From Actinomycetaceae bacterium (lineage in GTDB: Bacteria; Actinomycetota; Actinomycetes; Actinomycetales; Actinomycetaceae), in the NCBI GenBank assembly GCA_030537615.1, contig JAUNVP010000012.1, forward strand, positions 1-64,000: DNA of 64,000 nucleotides, given 5' to 3'. This document shows, one piece after another, positions 44,939 to 53,383 of this stretch; the first letter of the stretch is position 1; the number at the start of each line of letters is the position of its first letter. The notes below the pieces were generated by a model that saw only the letters and a program-made list of their open reading frames with translations, was not told where the DNA came from and did not search any database. The translations under genes and the position numbers were made by a program.

Positions 44939-46509
44939 ATTCGATCGTGCCACTTGTCCAGACCTTGTCAACGCCCGATGTTGAATGGACCGCACTGACC
45001 CCGGTGCTCATTATCTTGGGGGCCGCCGTGGTCGGTGTGCTCGTCGAAGCATTCGTTCCGCACAAGGCGCGTCGTCCCGTCCAGATCCTGCTGTCGATAA
45101 TTGCGGTACTGACCGCTATCGTTGCCGTTGTTGCCCGCTGGACTTCGATTATCGAATTACCCGTCGCGCTTCCCGAATACATTGAAGATACCCTGACGCT
45201 ATCGGCGCAGTCCTTGATACTCGTCATCGCTTTCCTCTCCCTGCTCGTCATCGCAGACCGCTCCGAGCTTGGAGACGGGGCGTTCGCCGCCCAGCCTTCC
45301 GATCGTCCCGGTTCATCCGACGAGGATCTGTCGATCGCAAAGAACCATCAGCGTACGGAAATCTTCCCGCTCGTCCTTTTCAGTGTCGGCGGCATGATGG
45401 TATTCCCGGCAGCTAACTCACTAGTCGCACTATTTATCGCACTCGAAGTGATGTCGCTACCGCTGTACATTCTTGTTGCCACAGCACGACGTCGTCGCCA
45501 ACTGTCGCAAGAATCGGCGATCAAGTACTTCATTCTCGGAGCTTTCGCATCGGCTTTCTTCCTCATGGGTGGGGCATTGCTGTACGGCATGACCGGAAGC
45601 GTCCAACTGAACGAGATTTCCCGTGCAGTCCCACTCATTGCCGGTGTGGACTGGATGCTCATCGTGGCGGTATTCATGCTCCTGGTCGGACTGCTGTTCA
45701 AAGTTGGCGCCGCACCGTTCCACGCCTGGACCCCGGACGTGTACCAGGGGGCTCCCACACCGATCACCGGTTTCATGGCCGCCGCCGTTAAGGTCGCTGC
45801 GTTCGCCACCATGCTGCGCATCTACCTGACCATCGGACAGCGCATGGAATGGGATCTCATCTGGATCTTCGCCGCCGTCGCCGTCCTGACGATGCTCGTC
45901 GGTACATTCGTCGGCCTCGTCCAAAAGGACATCAAGCGACTGTTGGCCTACTCATCGATTGCACACGCGGGCTTCGTCCTCATCGGCGTACTGGCAAGCC
46001 AGGCAACCTCCGCGGGCTCGGTCATGTTCTATCTGCTGAGCTATGGTGTGGCCACAGTTGGCGCGTTTGCTGTCATTGCCCTTGTCCGTCATGCGGACGA
46101 GAACGCCAACATCACTGGTGAGGCAACGGAGATCGCTCGCTGGGCGGGGGTCGGACGCAAATCGCCGTTCGCCGCAGCGTCCATGCTGATCTTCCTGCTG
46201 TCCTTCGCGGGCATTCCGCTGACTGGTGGATTCATTGGCAAGTTCGTTGTGTTTGCGGATGGTATTGCCGGGGGACAAATCGGACTGGTGGTTCTCGCGA
46301 TCATCTGCTCGGCCGTGACAGCGTTCTACTACTTCCGCCTCGTCGTCCTCATGTTCTTCACGGAACCGGACGAAAACACGGTGGTTGTGAAGTCTGAAGG
46401 CTACTCGTTTATCGCCGTTGTCATCGCGGTAATCCTCACCGTTGCTCTCGGTGTATTCCCGCAACCGATTCTCGATGCGTTGACGAATGTGGTTGTATTG
46501 CTACCGTGA
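44935..46509 (+). CDS. nuoN: NADH-quinone oxidoreductase subunit N
   Basis: A 524-residue antiporter-like subunit, last of the NDH-1 set. The segments FIALEVMSLPLYILVA, KVGAAPFHAWTPDVYQGAPT and KDIKRLLAYSSIAHAGF mark the family. It starts at GTG 44935 inside the nuoM stop and ends in a GTGA overlap with the polyprenyl diphosphate synthase gene, so the operon continues past the complex. Confidence 0.96.
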   Translation: MNSIVPLVQTLSTPDVEWTALTPVLIILGAAVVGVLVEAFVPHKARRPVQILLSIIAVLTAIVAVVARWTSIIELPVALPEYIEDTLTLSAQSLILVIAFLSLLVIADRSELGDGAFAAQPSDRPGSSDEDLSIAKNHQRTEIFPLVLFSVGGMMVFPAANSLVALFIALEVMSLPLYILVATARRRRQLSQESAIKYFILGAFASAFFLMGGALLYGMTGSVQLNEISRAVPLIAGVDWMLIVAVFMLLVGLLFKVGAAPFHAWTPDVYQGAPTPITGFMAAAVKVAAFATMLRIYLTIGQRMEWDLIWIFAAVAVLTMLVGTFVGLVQKDIKRLLAYSSIAHAGFVLIGVLASQATSAGSVMFYLLSYGVATVGAFAVIALVRHADENANITGEATEIARWAGVGRKSPFAAASMLIFLLSFAGIPLTGGFIGKFVVFADGIAGGQIGLVVLAIICSAVTAFYYFRLVVLMFFTEPDENTVVVKSEGYSFIAVVIAVILTVALGVFPQPILDALTNVVVLLP

Positions 46510-47516
46510 CATCTATGAACAGTGACGCGCTCAGTCAGCTCGAAGACCGTATATCCGCCGACCTCGCACGCGTAGAAGCTCGCCTCAACGACTGCGTGCA
46601 CGGCTCGCGCAACCTGGTTGACGAACTGACTTCGCACCTGTCTAAAGCCGGTGGCAAACGGATGCGCCCGATGCTGGCACTACTGTGCGCTCAGCTCGGT
46701 GAGCCCGATGAGCCCGCTAACGAGCGCGTCATTAAAGCGGCGACAGCGGTTGAGCTGACCCATCTGGCAACGCTCTACCACGACGATGTCATGGATTCTG
46801 CGCCCCAGCGCCGCGGGGTTCCAGCCGCCCAACACCAATGGGGCAACAACCGAGCGATTCTCGCCGGCGACATTCTGTTCGCGAGGGCGTCGAAGCTCGT
46901 CGCTGATCTCGGAGCCCGAACGATCGGTTACCATGCGCAGACGTTCGAGCGTTTATGCCAAGGGCAGTTGAATGAGACTTTCGGACCGGAAGAAGACGAC
47001 GATCCGATCGAATTCTACATTCGCGTGCTTGCGGATAAAACAGGGTCACTGATCAACGCCGCGGGAATCTTCGGTGCGTGGCATTCGGGAGTTTCCGACG
47101 AATGGGCAGACGCTGTTGCCGAATACGGAGAGCGCATCGGCATCGCGTTCCAACTCGCCGACGACGTCATTGATTTAACGTCCGGGGAAGAGGTATCGGG
47201 CAAAACCCCAGGAACCGACCTCCTCGAAGGAGTCTCGACACTTCCTGTTCTCCTCCTCGAACAGCGGCACGCCGCGGGAACTCTCGACGGCGTTGGCGCA
47301 GATGTTCTCGGGCTTCTCGAGCGCGATCTGTCCGACCCTGCGGTGTTGGCCGATGTCGTCGACCGACTCGGAGCTCACGACGTCATCGACGAAACCCGCG
47401 AGTATGCCCAGCGTTGGGTAGACCAAGCGATTGAAGCGATTGCTCTTTTACCGGACTCAGTAGCGAAAGACGCCCTCATCGAGTTTGCTCACTTCACCGT
47501 CCATCGCATGCACTGA
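46506..47516 (+). CDS. Long-chain polyprenyl diphosphate synthase
   Basis: A 336-residue trans-isoprenyl diphosphate synthase. Both aspartate-rich motifs are present: DDVMD in LYHDDVMDSAPQRRG and DDVID in LADDVIDLTSG, with the GGKRMRP substrate motif near the N-terminus. It probably makes the long side chain used by MenA. GTG 46506 overlaps the nuoN stop (GTGA); ATG 46515 is an alternative start. In mycobacteria the homologue (GrcC1) also lies near menJ and htpX. Chain length cannot be read with confidence. Confidence 0.92.
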   Translation: MTSMNSDALSQLEDRISADLARVEARLNDCVHGSRNLVDELTSHLSKAGGKRMRPMLALLCAQLGEPDEPANERVIKAATAVELTHLATLYHDDVMDSAPQRRGVPAAQHQWGNNRAILAGDILFARASKLVADLGARTIGYHAQTFERLCQGQLNETFGPEEDDDPIEFYIRVLADKTGSLINAAGIFGAWHSGVSDEWADAVAEYGERIGIAFQLADDVIDLTSGEEVSGKTPGTDLLEGVSTLPVLLLEQRHAAGTLDGVGADVLGLLERDLSDPAVLADVVDRLGAHDVIDETREYAQRWVDQAIEAIALLPDSVAKDALIEFAHFTVHRMH

Positions 47517-47652
47517 TTCCGTAGTCGCTCGGCGCGCTCCCGCCGGGCCGATCGGTTGGTGACACGGTGTACTTGAACTCATATAGCAAATCGTGCGCGG
47601 CCTCCTTAGAATGGAGGGTGCATTTTTATACCTCAGTTACTAAGGGAGAGTC

Positions 47653-49083
47653 GTGAGTTCTGCACGCCCGTTAAACGTAGCGGTCATTGGCGCCGGCCCA
47701 GCCGGGATCTACGCCTCGGATATTCTCGCAAAATCCGGACTCAACGTTGCGATTGATCTGTTTGAACAGTTACCTGCCCCCTATGGCCTGGTTCGCTACG
47801 GTGTTGCTCCCGACCACCCGCGTATCAAACAGATTATTGTCGCGCTATATAAGATTCTGCAGCGCGGAGACATTCGTTTACTCGGAAACGTCCATGTCGG
47901 CTCAGACGTGACAGTCGAAGACTTGCAAGAACACTACGACGCCGTCATTTTTGCGACCGGCTCAGATCGGGATGCTCCGCTGGGTATTCCGGGCGTCGAT
48001 CTGCCGCAGTGCTATGGGGCAGCTGACTTTGTCTACTGGTACGACGGGCACCCTGAAGCGCCGCGAGAATGGCCTCTCGAAGCGAAAGAGATTGCCGTGA
48101 TCGGCGTGGGAAACGTCGCGCTCGATATTTCTCGGGTGCTTGCTAAGCACCATGAAGACATGCTCGTCACCGAGATCCCCGAAAACGTTGCCGAAGGGCT
48201 GTCAAAGAATCCGGTAACGGACGTGCACATTTTTGGCCGTCGCGGCCCCGCGCAGGTCAAGTTCACGCCCCTCGAATTGCGTGAACTCGGAAAGCAGCCT
48301 GATGTCGACGTCATAGTCTACGAAGAAGATTTCGACTTTGATGAAGGATCCGAAGAAGCGATCCGTTCGTCAAACCAGACGAAACAGGTTGTTAAAGCGC
48401 TGACAAACTACGCCATGGAGGACGAACATACGGCCTCCCGCCGCATTCACATCCACATGTTCCACTCTCCGGAGGCTATTCTCGCGGACGACGATGGTAA
48501 CGTCCGTGCAATTCGCACTGAACGGACACGACTTCTCGGTGATGGAAATGTTGAGGGTACTGGCGAATTCGTCGAAACACCCGTTCAAGCTGTTTATCGG
48601 GCCGTTGGATACTTCTCCAGTCCTATTAAGGGCATTCCGTTCGATGACGTCAAGGGCGTTATTCCCAATGCCGGGGGGCGCGTTCTCGACGCTGACGGCA
48701 AACCGCTGACCGGTGTGTACGCCACGGGTTGGGTTAAACGTGGTCCGGTCGGACTCATTGGCTCAACCAAGTCCGATGCGCAGGAGACCATTGCCAATCT
48801 TGTCGAAGATGCGGAAGCCGGTCTTCTCCACGCGACGACTGAAGCGGTAGGTCACGACGCTATGGTCACACTTCTCGACGAACGCGGAATTGACTACACG
48901 ACCTGGGAAGGCTGGGAACTCCTCAACGCCTACGAAGAACAACTGGGCGCCGACTACGGCGAGGTTGAGGGCGGCCGCGGGCCACGCGAGCGGATCAAGG
49001 TGGTGTCGCGTCGAGCAATGACTGCGATTTCACGTGATGAGGAAACTGGAGATCTCGATCTAATCGGACAACCAGGAGAGTAA
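47653..49083 (+). CDS. fprA: Ferredoxin-NADP+ reductase, FprA (adrenodoxin reductase) type
   Basis: A 476-residue flavoprotein that exchanges electrons between NADPH and ferredoxin. The FAD motif VAVIGAGPAGIYASDILAKS is at the N-terminus, followed by the family segment YGLVRYGVAPDHPRIKQI. The NADP motif is IAVIGVGNVALDISRVLA, and GWVKRGPVGLIGSTKSDAQE lies near the C-terminus. It starts at GTG 47653, preceded by GGGAGAG. It is a separate transcription unit after a 136-bp gap. Confidence 0.95.
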   Translation: MSSARPLNVAVIGAGPAGIYASDILAKSGLNVAIDLFEQLPAPYGLVRYGVAPDHPRIKQIIVALYKILQRGDIRLLGNVHVGSDVTVEDLQEHYDAVIFATGSDRDAPLGIPGVDLPQCYGAADFVYWYDGHPEAPREWPLEAKEIAVIGVGNVALDISRVLAKHHEDMLVTEIPENVAEGLSKNPVTDVHIFGRRGPAQVKFTPLELRELGKQPDVDVIVYEEDFDFDEGSEEAIRSSNQTKQVVKALTNYAMEDEHTASRRIHIHMFHSPEAILADDDGNVRAIRTERTRLLGDGNVEGTGEFVETPVQAVYRAVGYFSSPIKGIPFDDVKGVIPNAGGRVLDADGKPLTGVYATGWVKRGPVGLIGSTKSDAQETIANLVEDAEAGLLHATTEAVGHDAMVTLLDERGIDYTTWEGWELLNAYEEQLGADYGEVEGGRGPRERIKVVSRRAMTAISRDEETGDLDLIGQPGE

Positions 49084-49085
49084 AA

Positions 49086-49109
49086 TCCGCTGGGGGAGTG
49101 TTGAGCGGA
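49086..49109 (+). terminator. Weak hairpin after fprA
   Basis: TCCGCT (49086-49091) pairs with AGCGGA (49104-49109) around a 12-base loop, followed by CTTTCG. The stem is short and the T-run poor, so this is a tentative terminator. Confidence 0.3.
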
Positions 49110-49195
49110 CTTTCGGGAATTTCCCAGTTAAGGTTCGTAGTCTGTGTCTGGCATACAGCTGGAAAGTATGTTTAATGTGGTTGTAAAGGGCGCAG

Positions 49196-50047
49196 ATGCA
49201 TTCGAACACGGTTAAGACAGCGTTGCTTTTCGGAGCGATGTGGGGGCTTGTCGTTGCTTTCGGTGCCGCGATTGCTTACGGGACAGGTAACTCGATCTGG
49301 TTGCTCGGTGCCGTGATTTTTGGTCTCGGCATGAATATCTACTCGTACTGGAATTCCGATAAATTAGCACTTCGGTCCATGCGCGCAATCCCGGTTTCCT
49401 CCCACGATGCACCGCAACTGTATGCGATGGTCTCTGAGCTTGCCCAGCGCGCCGGCCAGCCGATGCCAGCACTCTACGTCGCACCGACGATGACTCCCAA
49501 CGCATTCGCGACGGGGCGCAACCCTGACCACGCGGCGGTATGTTGCACCGAGGGGATTTTGCGGATGCTTGATGAGCGCGAACTGCGCGCCGTCCTCGGC
49601 CATGAACTCATGCACGTCTACAACCGTGACATACTCACCTCAACAATGGCTGCGGGGATGGCGAGTATGATTACGTCGGTTGCTCAAATCATGATGTTCT
49701 CCGGGGCACGTAACCGCGATATGAATCCGATTGCTATGCTCCTCATGGTTTTCCTCGCACCCATTGCAGCGACCATGATCCAGCTCGGGATCTCGCGCAC
49801 GCGCGAATATGAAGCCGATCATGATGGAGCGTTGCTGACTGGCGATCCGCTCGCCCTCGCCTCCGCGTTACGAAAGCTCGAACGTGGCAATACCGCGGCC
49901 CCGCTGGAACCGACGCCTGCGCGGCAAAATGTTGCCGCCATGATGATTGCCAATCCGTTCCGGGGAGCGTCGTTTGCGGGGCTGTTCTCCACCCATCCGC
50001 CGATGCGCGATCGCATTGAGCGCCTGGAAAAGCTCGCGGGCTATTAA
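49196..50047 (+). CDS. htpX: Membrane zinc metalloprotease HtpX (M48)
   Basis: A 283-residue M48 protease for quality control of membrane proteins. Two helices lie at the N-terminus and two after the zinc site. The zinc motif is HELMH in [12 protein letters not shown], with the third ligand Glu in [30 protein letters not shown] at the end is typical. AAAGGG precedes ATG 49196. Confidence 0.95.
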   Translation: MHSNTVKTALLFGAMWGLVVAFGAAIAYGTGNSIWLLGAVIFGLGMNIYSYWNSDKLALRSMRAIPVSSHDAPQLYAMVSELAQRAGQPMPALYVAPTMTPNAFATGRNPDHAAVCCTEGILRMLDERELRAVLGHELMHVYNRDILTSTMAAGMASMITSVAQIMMFSGARNRDMNPIAMLLMVFLAPIAATMIQLGISRTREYEADHDGALLTGDPLALASALRKLERGNTAAPLEPTPARQNVAAMMIANPFRGASFAGLFSTHPPMRDRIERLEKLAGY

Positions 50048-50163
50048 GGATCCGTCGACGACTGCCTGGTCATGTTTGCTGGTCGCGGTGGCGTCTCGTG
50101 TATCTGACCGGTTGGTTGGTTGCGCAGCTGGTCGCTTGGTTGTAGGTCAGAAGGGATAGTTCC

Positions 50164-50490
50164 GTGGACACATTTGTCATCGTGGTTTACGCCCCCGTTG
50201 AGGCGGCAGAATCCGTGCGCTCCGCCTTGGCGCTGGCTGGTGCCGGAGCTATTGGAGACTACAGCGCATGCTCGTTTTCCAGCCGCGGCATCGGCCGTTT
50301 CACTCCGGGCGACGGCGCTCACCCCTCTATCGGGAGTGTCGGCACCCCTGAGCAAGTGGAAGAGGAGCGCATCGAGGTAATCTGCCCGCGCGACGCAGTG
50401 GCGGTGGCGCTTGACGCGATGGTGGAAGCCCACCCGTACGAGGAACCGGCTTACCACGTTTACCAGGCGCTTACACGCGCGGATTTTTGA
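50164..50490 (+). CDS. Stand-alone Nif3-insert / CutA-like domain protein
   Basis: A 108-residue protein. Strands and motifs (DTFVIVVYAPVEAAESVRSA, GAGAIGDYSACSFSSRGIGR, EAHPYEEPAYHVYQ) match the PII/CutA-like domain inserted in some Nif3 (YqfO) proteins, here as an independent gene. The metal-binding Nif3 halves are absent. The role is unknown. GTG 50164 has AAGGG upstream. The neighbours htpX and yajQ suggest nothing specific. Confidence 0.72.
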   Translation: MDTFVIVVYAPVEAAESVRSALALAGAGAIGDYSACSFSSRGIGRFTPGDGAHPSIGSVGTPEQVEEERIEVICPRDAVAVALDAMVEAHPYEEPAYHVYQALTRADF

Positions 50491-50587
50491 GTCCGTTGCG
50501 CGGATGTACCCGCAAGGATGTGTTGCCCGAGTTGGTGGATACGCGCTCCCGCACACCGCTCGCGCTCGATAACATGTGTTTTCTGCC

Positions 50588-50770
50588 GCGGGCTCTGCGT
50601 CACCGCACCGTTCTGCGGCCTCCCTGCCGCGGGCTCTCTCAAGCGCGCGCGTAGGCTCTCTGTAGCACGCCTAGGCTCTCTCTAGCAGTCGTAGACCTCC
50701 CGAAATAGCCAGAGACACACCCCAGCAGCCATGCACCTTCCCTCAACGGCCGTCGACCCTCTGCAACGGG
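50588..50770. repeat. Intergenic repeat cluster D: tandem 20-bp array
   Basis: Three head-to-tail 20-mers start at exactly 50651, 50671 and 50691: GTAGGCTCTCTGTAGCACGC, CTAGGCTCTCTCTAGCAGTC and the diverged GTAGACCTCCCGAAATAGCC. Upstream, diverged units begin near 50588 (GCGGGCTCTGCGTCACCGCA), 50615 and 50629. Downstream, GTCGACCCTCTGCAAC near 50752 keeps the phase. All are in one orientation, unlike the other clusters. It lies between two convergent genes in a 343-bp gap (50491-50833) with no other feature I can see. Confidence 0.75.
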
Positions 50771-50833
50771 GCGTTGCTCCGGTTGCAGGTTGCGCTCCCC
50801 GGCAACTGTTCACAACTCCCGGTCTTTCCGCAT

Positions 50834-51328
50834 TTACCGGTAGTTGGTGAACTGAAGGGCGGCGTCGATATCGGCTTTCTTCAACATTGCGATGACGGCC
50901 TGGAGATCGTCGCGCGACTTCGATGAAACTCGGACGGAATCGCCCTGGATCTGTGCCTTAACGCCCTTCGGCCCTTCGTCGCGAATCAGCTTTGAGATTT
51001 TCTTCGCATTCTCCTGGCTCAAGCCTTCGCGCAACACTCCGACAAGTCGGTAGATTTTACCGGACTGTTGCGGCTTCTTTTCGCCGACGTCCAGCGCCTT
51101 AAGAGAAACACCGCGACGCACGAGCTTTGACTGCAATACGTCGAGCACTGCCAACGCACGTTCTTCGGTATTCGCTTCCATCGTAATAGCGTCCCCCGAG
51201 AACTCAATGCGCGCATCGACCCCGCGAAAGTCGTAGCGCTGGTTCACCTCTTTAGCAGCTTGGTTGACGGCGTTATCCACCTCTTGTCGGTCGACCTCAG
51301 AAACCACGTCAAATGATGAGTTAGCCAT
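50834..51328 (-). CDS. YajQ-family nucleotide-binding protein
   Basis: A 164-residue protein of the YajQ family, which has two RNA-recognition-like folds and binds nucleotides (cyclic di-GMP in some proteobacteria). The start [20 protein letters not shown] and the ending [14 protein letters not shown] are diagnostic. The role in actinobacteria is not settled. AAGGAG lies before ATG 51328. Confidence 0.92.
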   Translation of the reverse strand: MANSSFDVVSEVDRQEVDNAVNQAAKEVNQRYDFRGVDARIEFSGDAITMEANTEERALAVLDVLQSKLVRRGVSLKALDVGEKKPQQSGKIYRLVGVLREGLSQENAKKISKLIRDEGPKGVKAQIQGDSVRVSSKSRDDLQAVIAMLKKADIDAALQFTNYR

Positions 51329-51429
51329 AAAGAGCTCCTTTGTTTGCAGACGGTGATGGTCTCCAGCCTAACTAAAACTGCGGGGGAGTGGGAGGTTGGT
51401 CACTCAACCCTGTAAAGCCTCATTTCGAA

Positions 51430-51458
51430 TTGGCTACTCGCTGTAGAAGTTTGATATT
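51430..51458 (+). promoter_or_regulatory. Probable promoter of the tRNA cluster
   Basis: TTGGCT (51430-51435) and GATATT (51453-51458) are 17 bases apart, about 46 bases upstream of tRNA-Tyr. Confidence 0.4.
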
Positions 51459-51504
51459 CTTTCACGGCGCCACCAAGTTGGTTGATCATCAACGAGGTGC
51501 GTAC

Positions 51505-51586
51505 GGCGGAGTGCCCGAGCGGCCAAAGGGAGCTGACTGTAAATCAGCCGCGGAATGCTTCGGGGGTTCAAATCCCTCCTCCGCCA
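51505..51586 (+). tRNA. tRNA-Tyr (GTA)
   Basis: 82 bases with a long variable arm. The acceptor GGCGGAG pairs with CTCCGCC. The anticodon stem CTGA/TCAG presents GTA at 51539-51541, and GGTTCAAATCC forms the T arm. CCA is not encoded. Confidence 0.96.
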
Positions 51587-51667
51587 CCGACCAGATGGTC
51601 CGTGTGACAACGACCTCACGCACAAGGTTTGCCCGCGTGCGAAACAATGAGTAAAGTTGTCCGCGTT

Positions 51668-51740
51668 GCCCCGATAGCTCAGTCGGCAGAGCGTCTCCAT
51701 GGTAAGGAGAAGGTCAAGGGTTCGATTCCCTTTCGGGGCT
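51668..51740 (+). tRNA. tRNA-Thr (GGT)
   Basis: 73 bases. The acceptor GCCCCGA pairs with TCGGGGC. The anticodon GGT lies in CTCCATGGTAAGGAG, and the T arm GGGTTCGATTCCC is standard. CCA is not encoded. Confidence 0.96.
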
Positions 51741-51782
51741 CTGTTTGATGATCCGGCCTCCCGGATGGTCAAACCCCCATGC

Positions 51783-51856
51783 GGCGGGGTAGCTCAGCTG
51801 GTGAGAGCGCACGACTCATAATCGTGAGGTCGCGGGTTCGAGCCCCGCCCCCGCTA
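51783..51856 (+). tRNA. tRNA-Met (CAT), elongator type
   Basis: 74 bases. The acceptor GGCGGGG pairs with CCCCGCT (one G-T pair). Anticodon CAT is at 51817-51819 within CGACTCATAATCG. The anticodon stem lacks the three G-C pairs of initiator tRNA, so it is elongator Met (an Ile2 tRNA with modified CAT is a remote alternative). Confidence 0.92.
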
Positions 51857-51916
51857 CCGGCTCACTCCCTCCCTGGGGTACGCCGAGCAGAATCGTTTTG
51901 AATGTAAGGAAAAATC

Positions 51917-52087
51917 GTGGCTAGCAAAGGATCTGACGTTCGCCCTAAGATCACTCTCGCCTGCTCGGAGTGCAAAGAGCGCAACTACATCACGAAGAAG
52001 AACCGTCGTAATACGCCGGATCGTCTCGAACTGAAGAAGTACTGCCCGCGTTGCCGTAAATCAACGTCGCATCGCGAGACTCGCTAA
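51917..52087 (+). CDS. rpmG: 50S ribosomal protein L33
   Basis: A 56-residue protein translated from GTG 51917 (AAGGA upstream). Its sequence begins [20 protein letters not shown] and ends [14 protein letters not shown]. The two CxxC pairs (CSEC, CPRC) mark the zinc-binding C+ form of L33. It follows the tRNA trio and ends just before a strong hairpin. Confidence 0.96.
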   Translation: MASKGSDVRPKITLACSECKERNYITKKNRRNTPDRLELKKYCPRCRKSTSHRETR

Positions 52088-52096
52088 CAGCTGGAA

Positions 52097-52130
52097 CAAT
52101 CAGGCCCTCACGCTGGTGAGGGCCTGATTG
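52097..52130 (+). terminator. Hairpin terminator after rpmG
   Basis: A perfect 15-bp stem CAATCAGGCCCTCAC / GTGAGGGCCTGATTG with a GCTG loop, followed by CTTTG. It separates rpmG from the MFS gene that starts only 18 bases later. Confidence 0.88.
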
Positions 52131-52147
52131 CTTTGAAAGGACGTGGC

Positions 52148-53359
52148 GTGAATCTTCCAGGATCGAACTCCAGACTCGTCAGCCGAGCGTCGGTGGCCAC
52201 TCTGCTGACGTTTTTCGTATCTGGTTTCTCTCTGGCAAGTTTCCTATCACGAATTCCCACGTTACGTGACGCACTCGAACTGTCCCCGGCACCTATGGGG
52301 TCACTTCTCCTGGTCGGGGCTGTCGGCTCCGTTCTGTCGATGCCGTCCTCGGGCCCTCTCGTCGGCCGGTTTGGTCCGCGCAATACGGTGTGGGCATCGT
52401 TTGCAGTGTGGGCTAGTGGACTAACAGGCGTCATAGTCGCATTTGAAGCACGGAATATCGCCGCTGTTGCCGTATGCTTGTTCTTCACCCAAGCGGGAAC
52501 ATCGTTGGCGAACTCAACGATGAACGTGGAGGGCGGGTATGTGGAACTTCTCGCCAAACGTTCAATCATGCCGTGGTATCACGCTGCGTTTTCAGTAGGT
52601 ACGGTGGTTGCTGCCGCTCTCGGCGCAACGGTGCTTTACTTTCACATCGGATTTGCCTGGCACATGGGGTTCGTCATTGTAGTAACGATCGGCATTATGG
52701 TGTGGGCTGGCTTGAACTACCTACCTCAGGACGTTGTTGCCGACATGACGATGGACGAGTCCGGCGCTACGGCGCGCACGGCACGCGCCTGGAAAGAAAA
52801 ACGGACACTCCTCATTGGAGTATTAGTCTTCGGTACCGGTTTGCTCGAAGGTGCCGCTAACGACTGGTTAGCACTAGCTATGGTTGACGGATTCCAGGTC
52901 ACCCCAGCTCACGGTACAGCAACTCTCGCGCTGTACCTCACCGTGCTCACTGCCACTCGACTCGTCTCGCCCGCACTTCTGCGTCGCTGGTCGGCGGATC
53001 GACTGGTGCGAGTTTTGCTCATCGGAGCCGCTATCGGCGTTCTCATGCTCGCCATATCACCGTGGCTCGGCCTCGCTCTGTTTGGTGTAGTCGCGTGGGG
53101 GATCGGAGCATCCCTCGGATTCCCCTCAGCAGCCTCCGCACTCTCTCGACAACCGGCTATGGCAGCAGCGCGACTATCGGTCCTGTCCACCCTCGGCTAC
53201 GGAGCTTTCCTTGCGGGCCCACCCACGATTGGTTACATTGCCGAATTCATCGGATACCGCTACGCGCTTGGATTTGTCGTCATACCGGTGCTGCTGTCGA
53301 TCGCTCTCACCCCGTATTTGCGCGCTGAACCCACTGATTCTCACCCCGTACTAGACTGA
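52148..53359 (+). CDS. MFS transporter, YbjJ/FucP-like
   Basis: A 403-residue protein with about twelve hydrophobic segments. The loop between helices 2 and 3 (GPLVGRFGPRN) fits the major facilitator signature. It resembles the group of E. coli YbjJ, whose substrate is unknown. GTG 52148 is preferred because AAAGGA lies six bases upstream; TTG 52133 lies directly against the hairpin. No neighbour points to a substrate; murB follows 24 bases later. Confidence 0.82.
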   Translation: MNLPGSNSRLVSRASVATLLTFFVSGFSLASFLSRIPTLRDALELSPAPMGSLLLVGAVGSVLSMPSSGPLVGRFGPRNTVWASFAVWASGLTGVIVAFEARNIAAVAVCLFFTQAGTSLANSTMNVEGGYVELLAKRSIMPWYHAAFSVGTVVAAALGATVLYFHIGFAWHMGFVIVVTIGIMVWAGLNYLPQDVVADMTMDESGATARTARAWKEKRTLLIGVLVFGTGLLEGAANDWLALAMVDGFQVTPAHGTATLALYLTVLTATRLVSPALLRRWSADRLVRVLLIGAAIGVLMLAISPWLGLALFGVVAWGIGASLGFPSAASALSRQPAMAAARLSVLSTLGYGAFLAGPPTIGYIAEFIGYRYALGFVVIPVLLSIALTPYLRAEPTDSHPVLD

Positions 53360-53383
53360 TTGGGGACGTCAGAAAGGCCACCC

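Noticed and set aside
50588-50770. CRISPR array
   Set aside because: The 20-bp units abut directly with no unique spacers, vary from copy to copy, and no cas genes are present.
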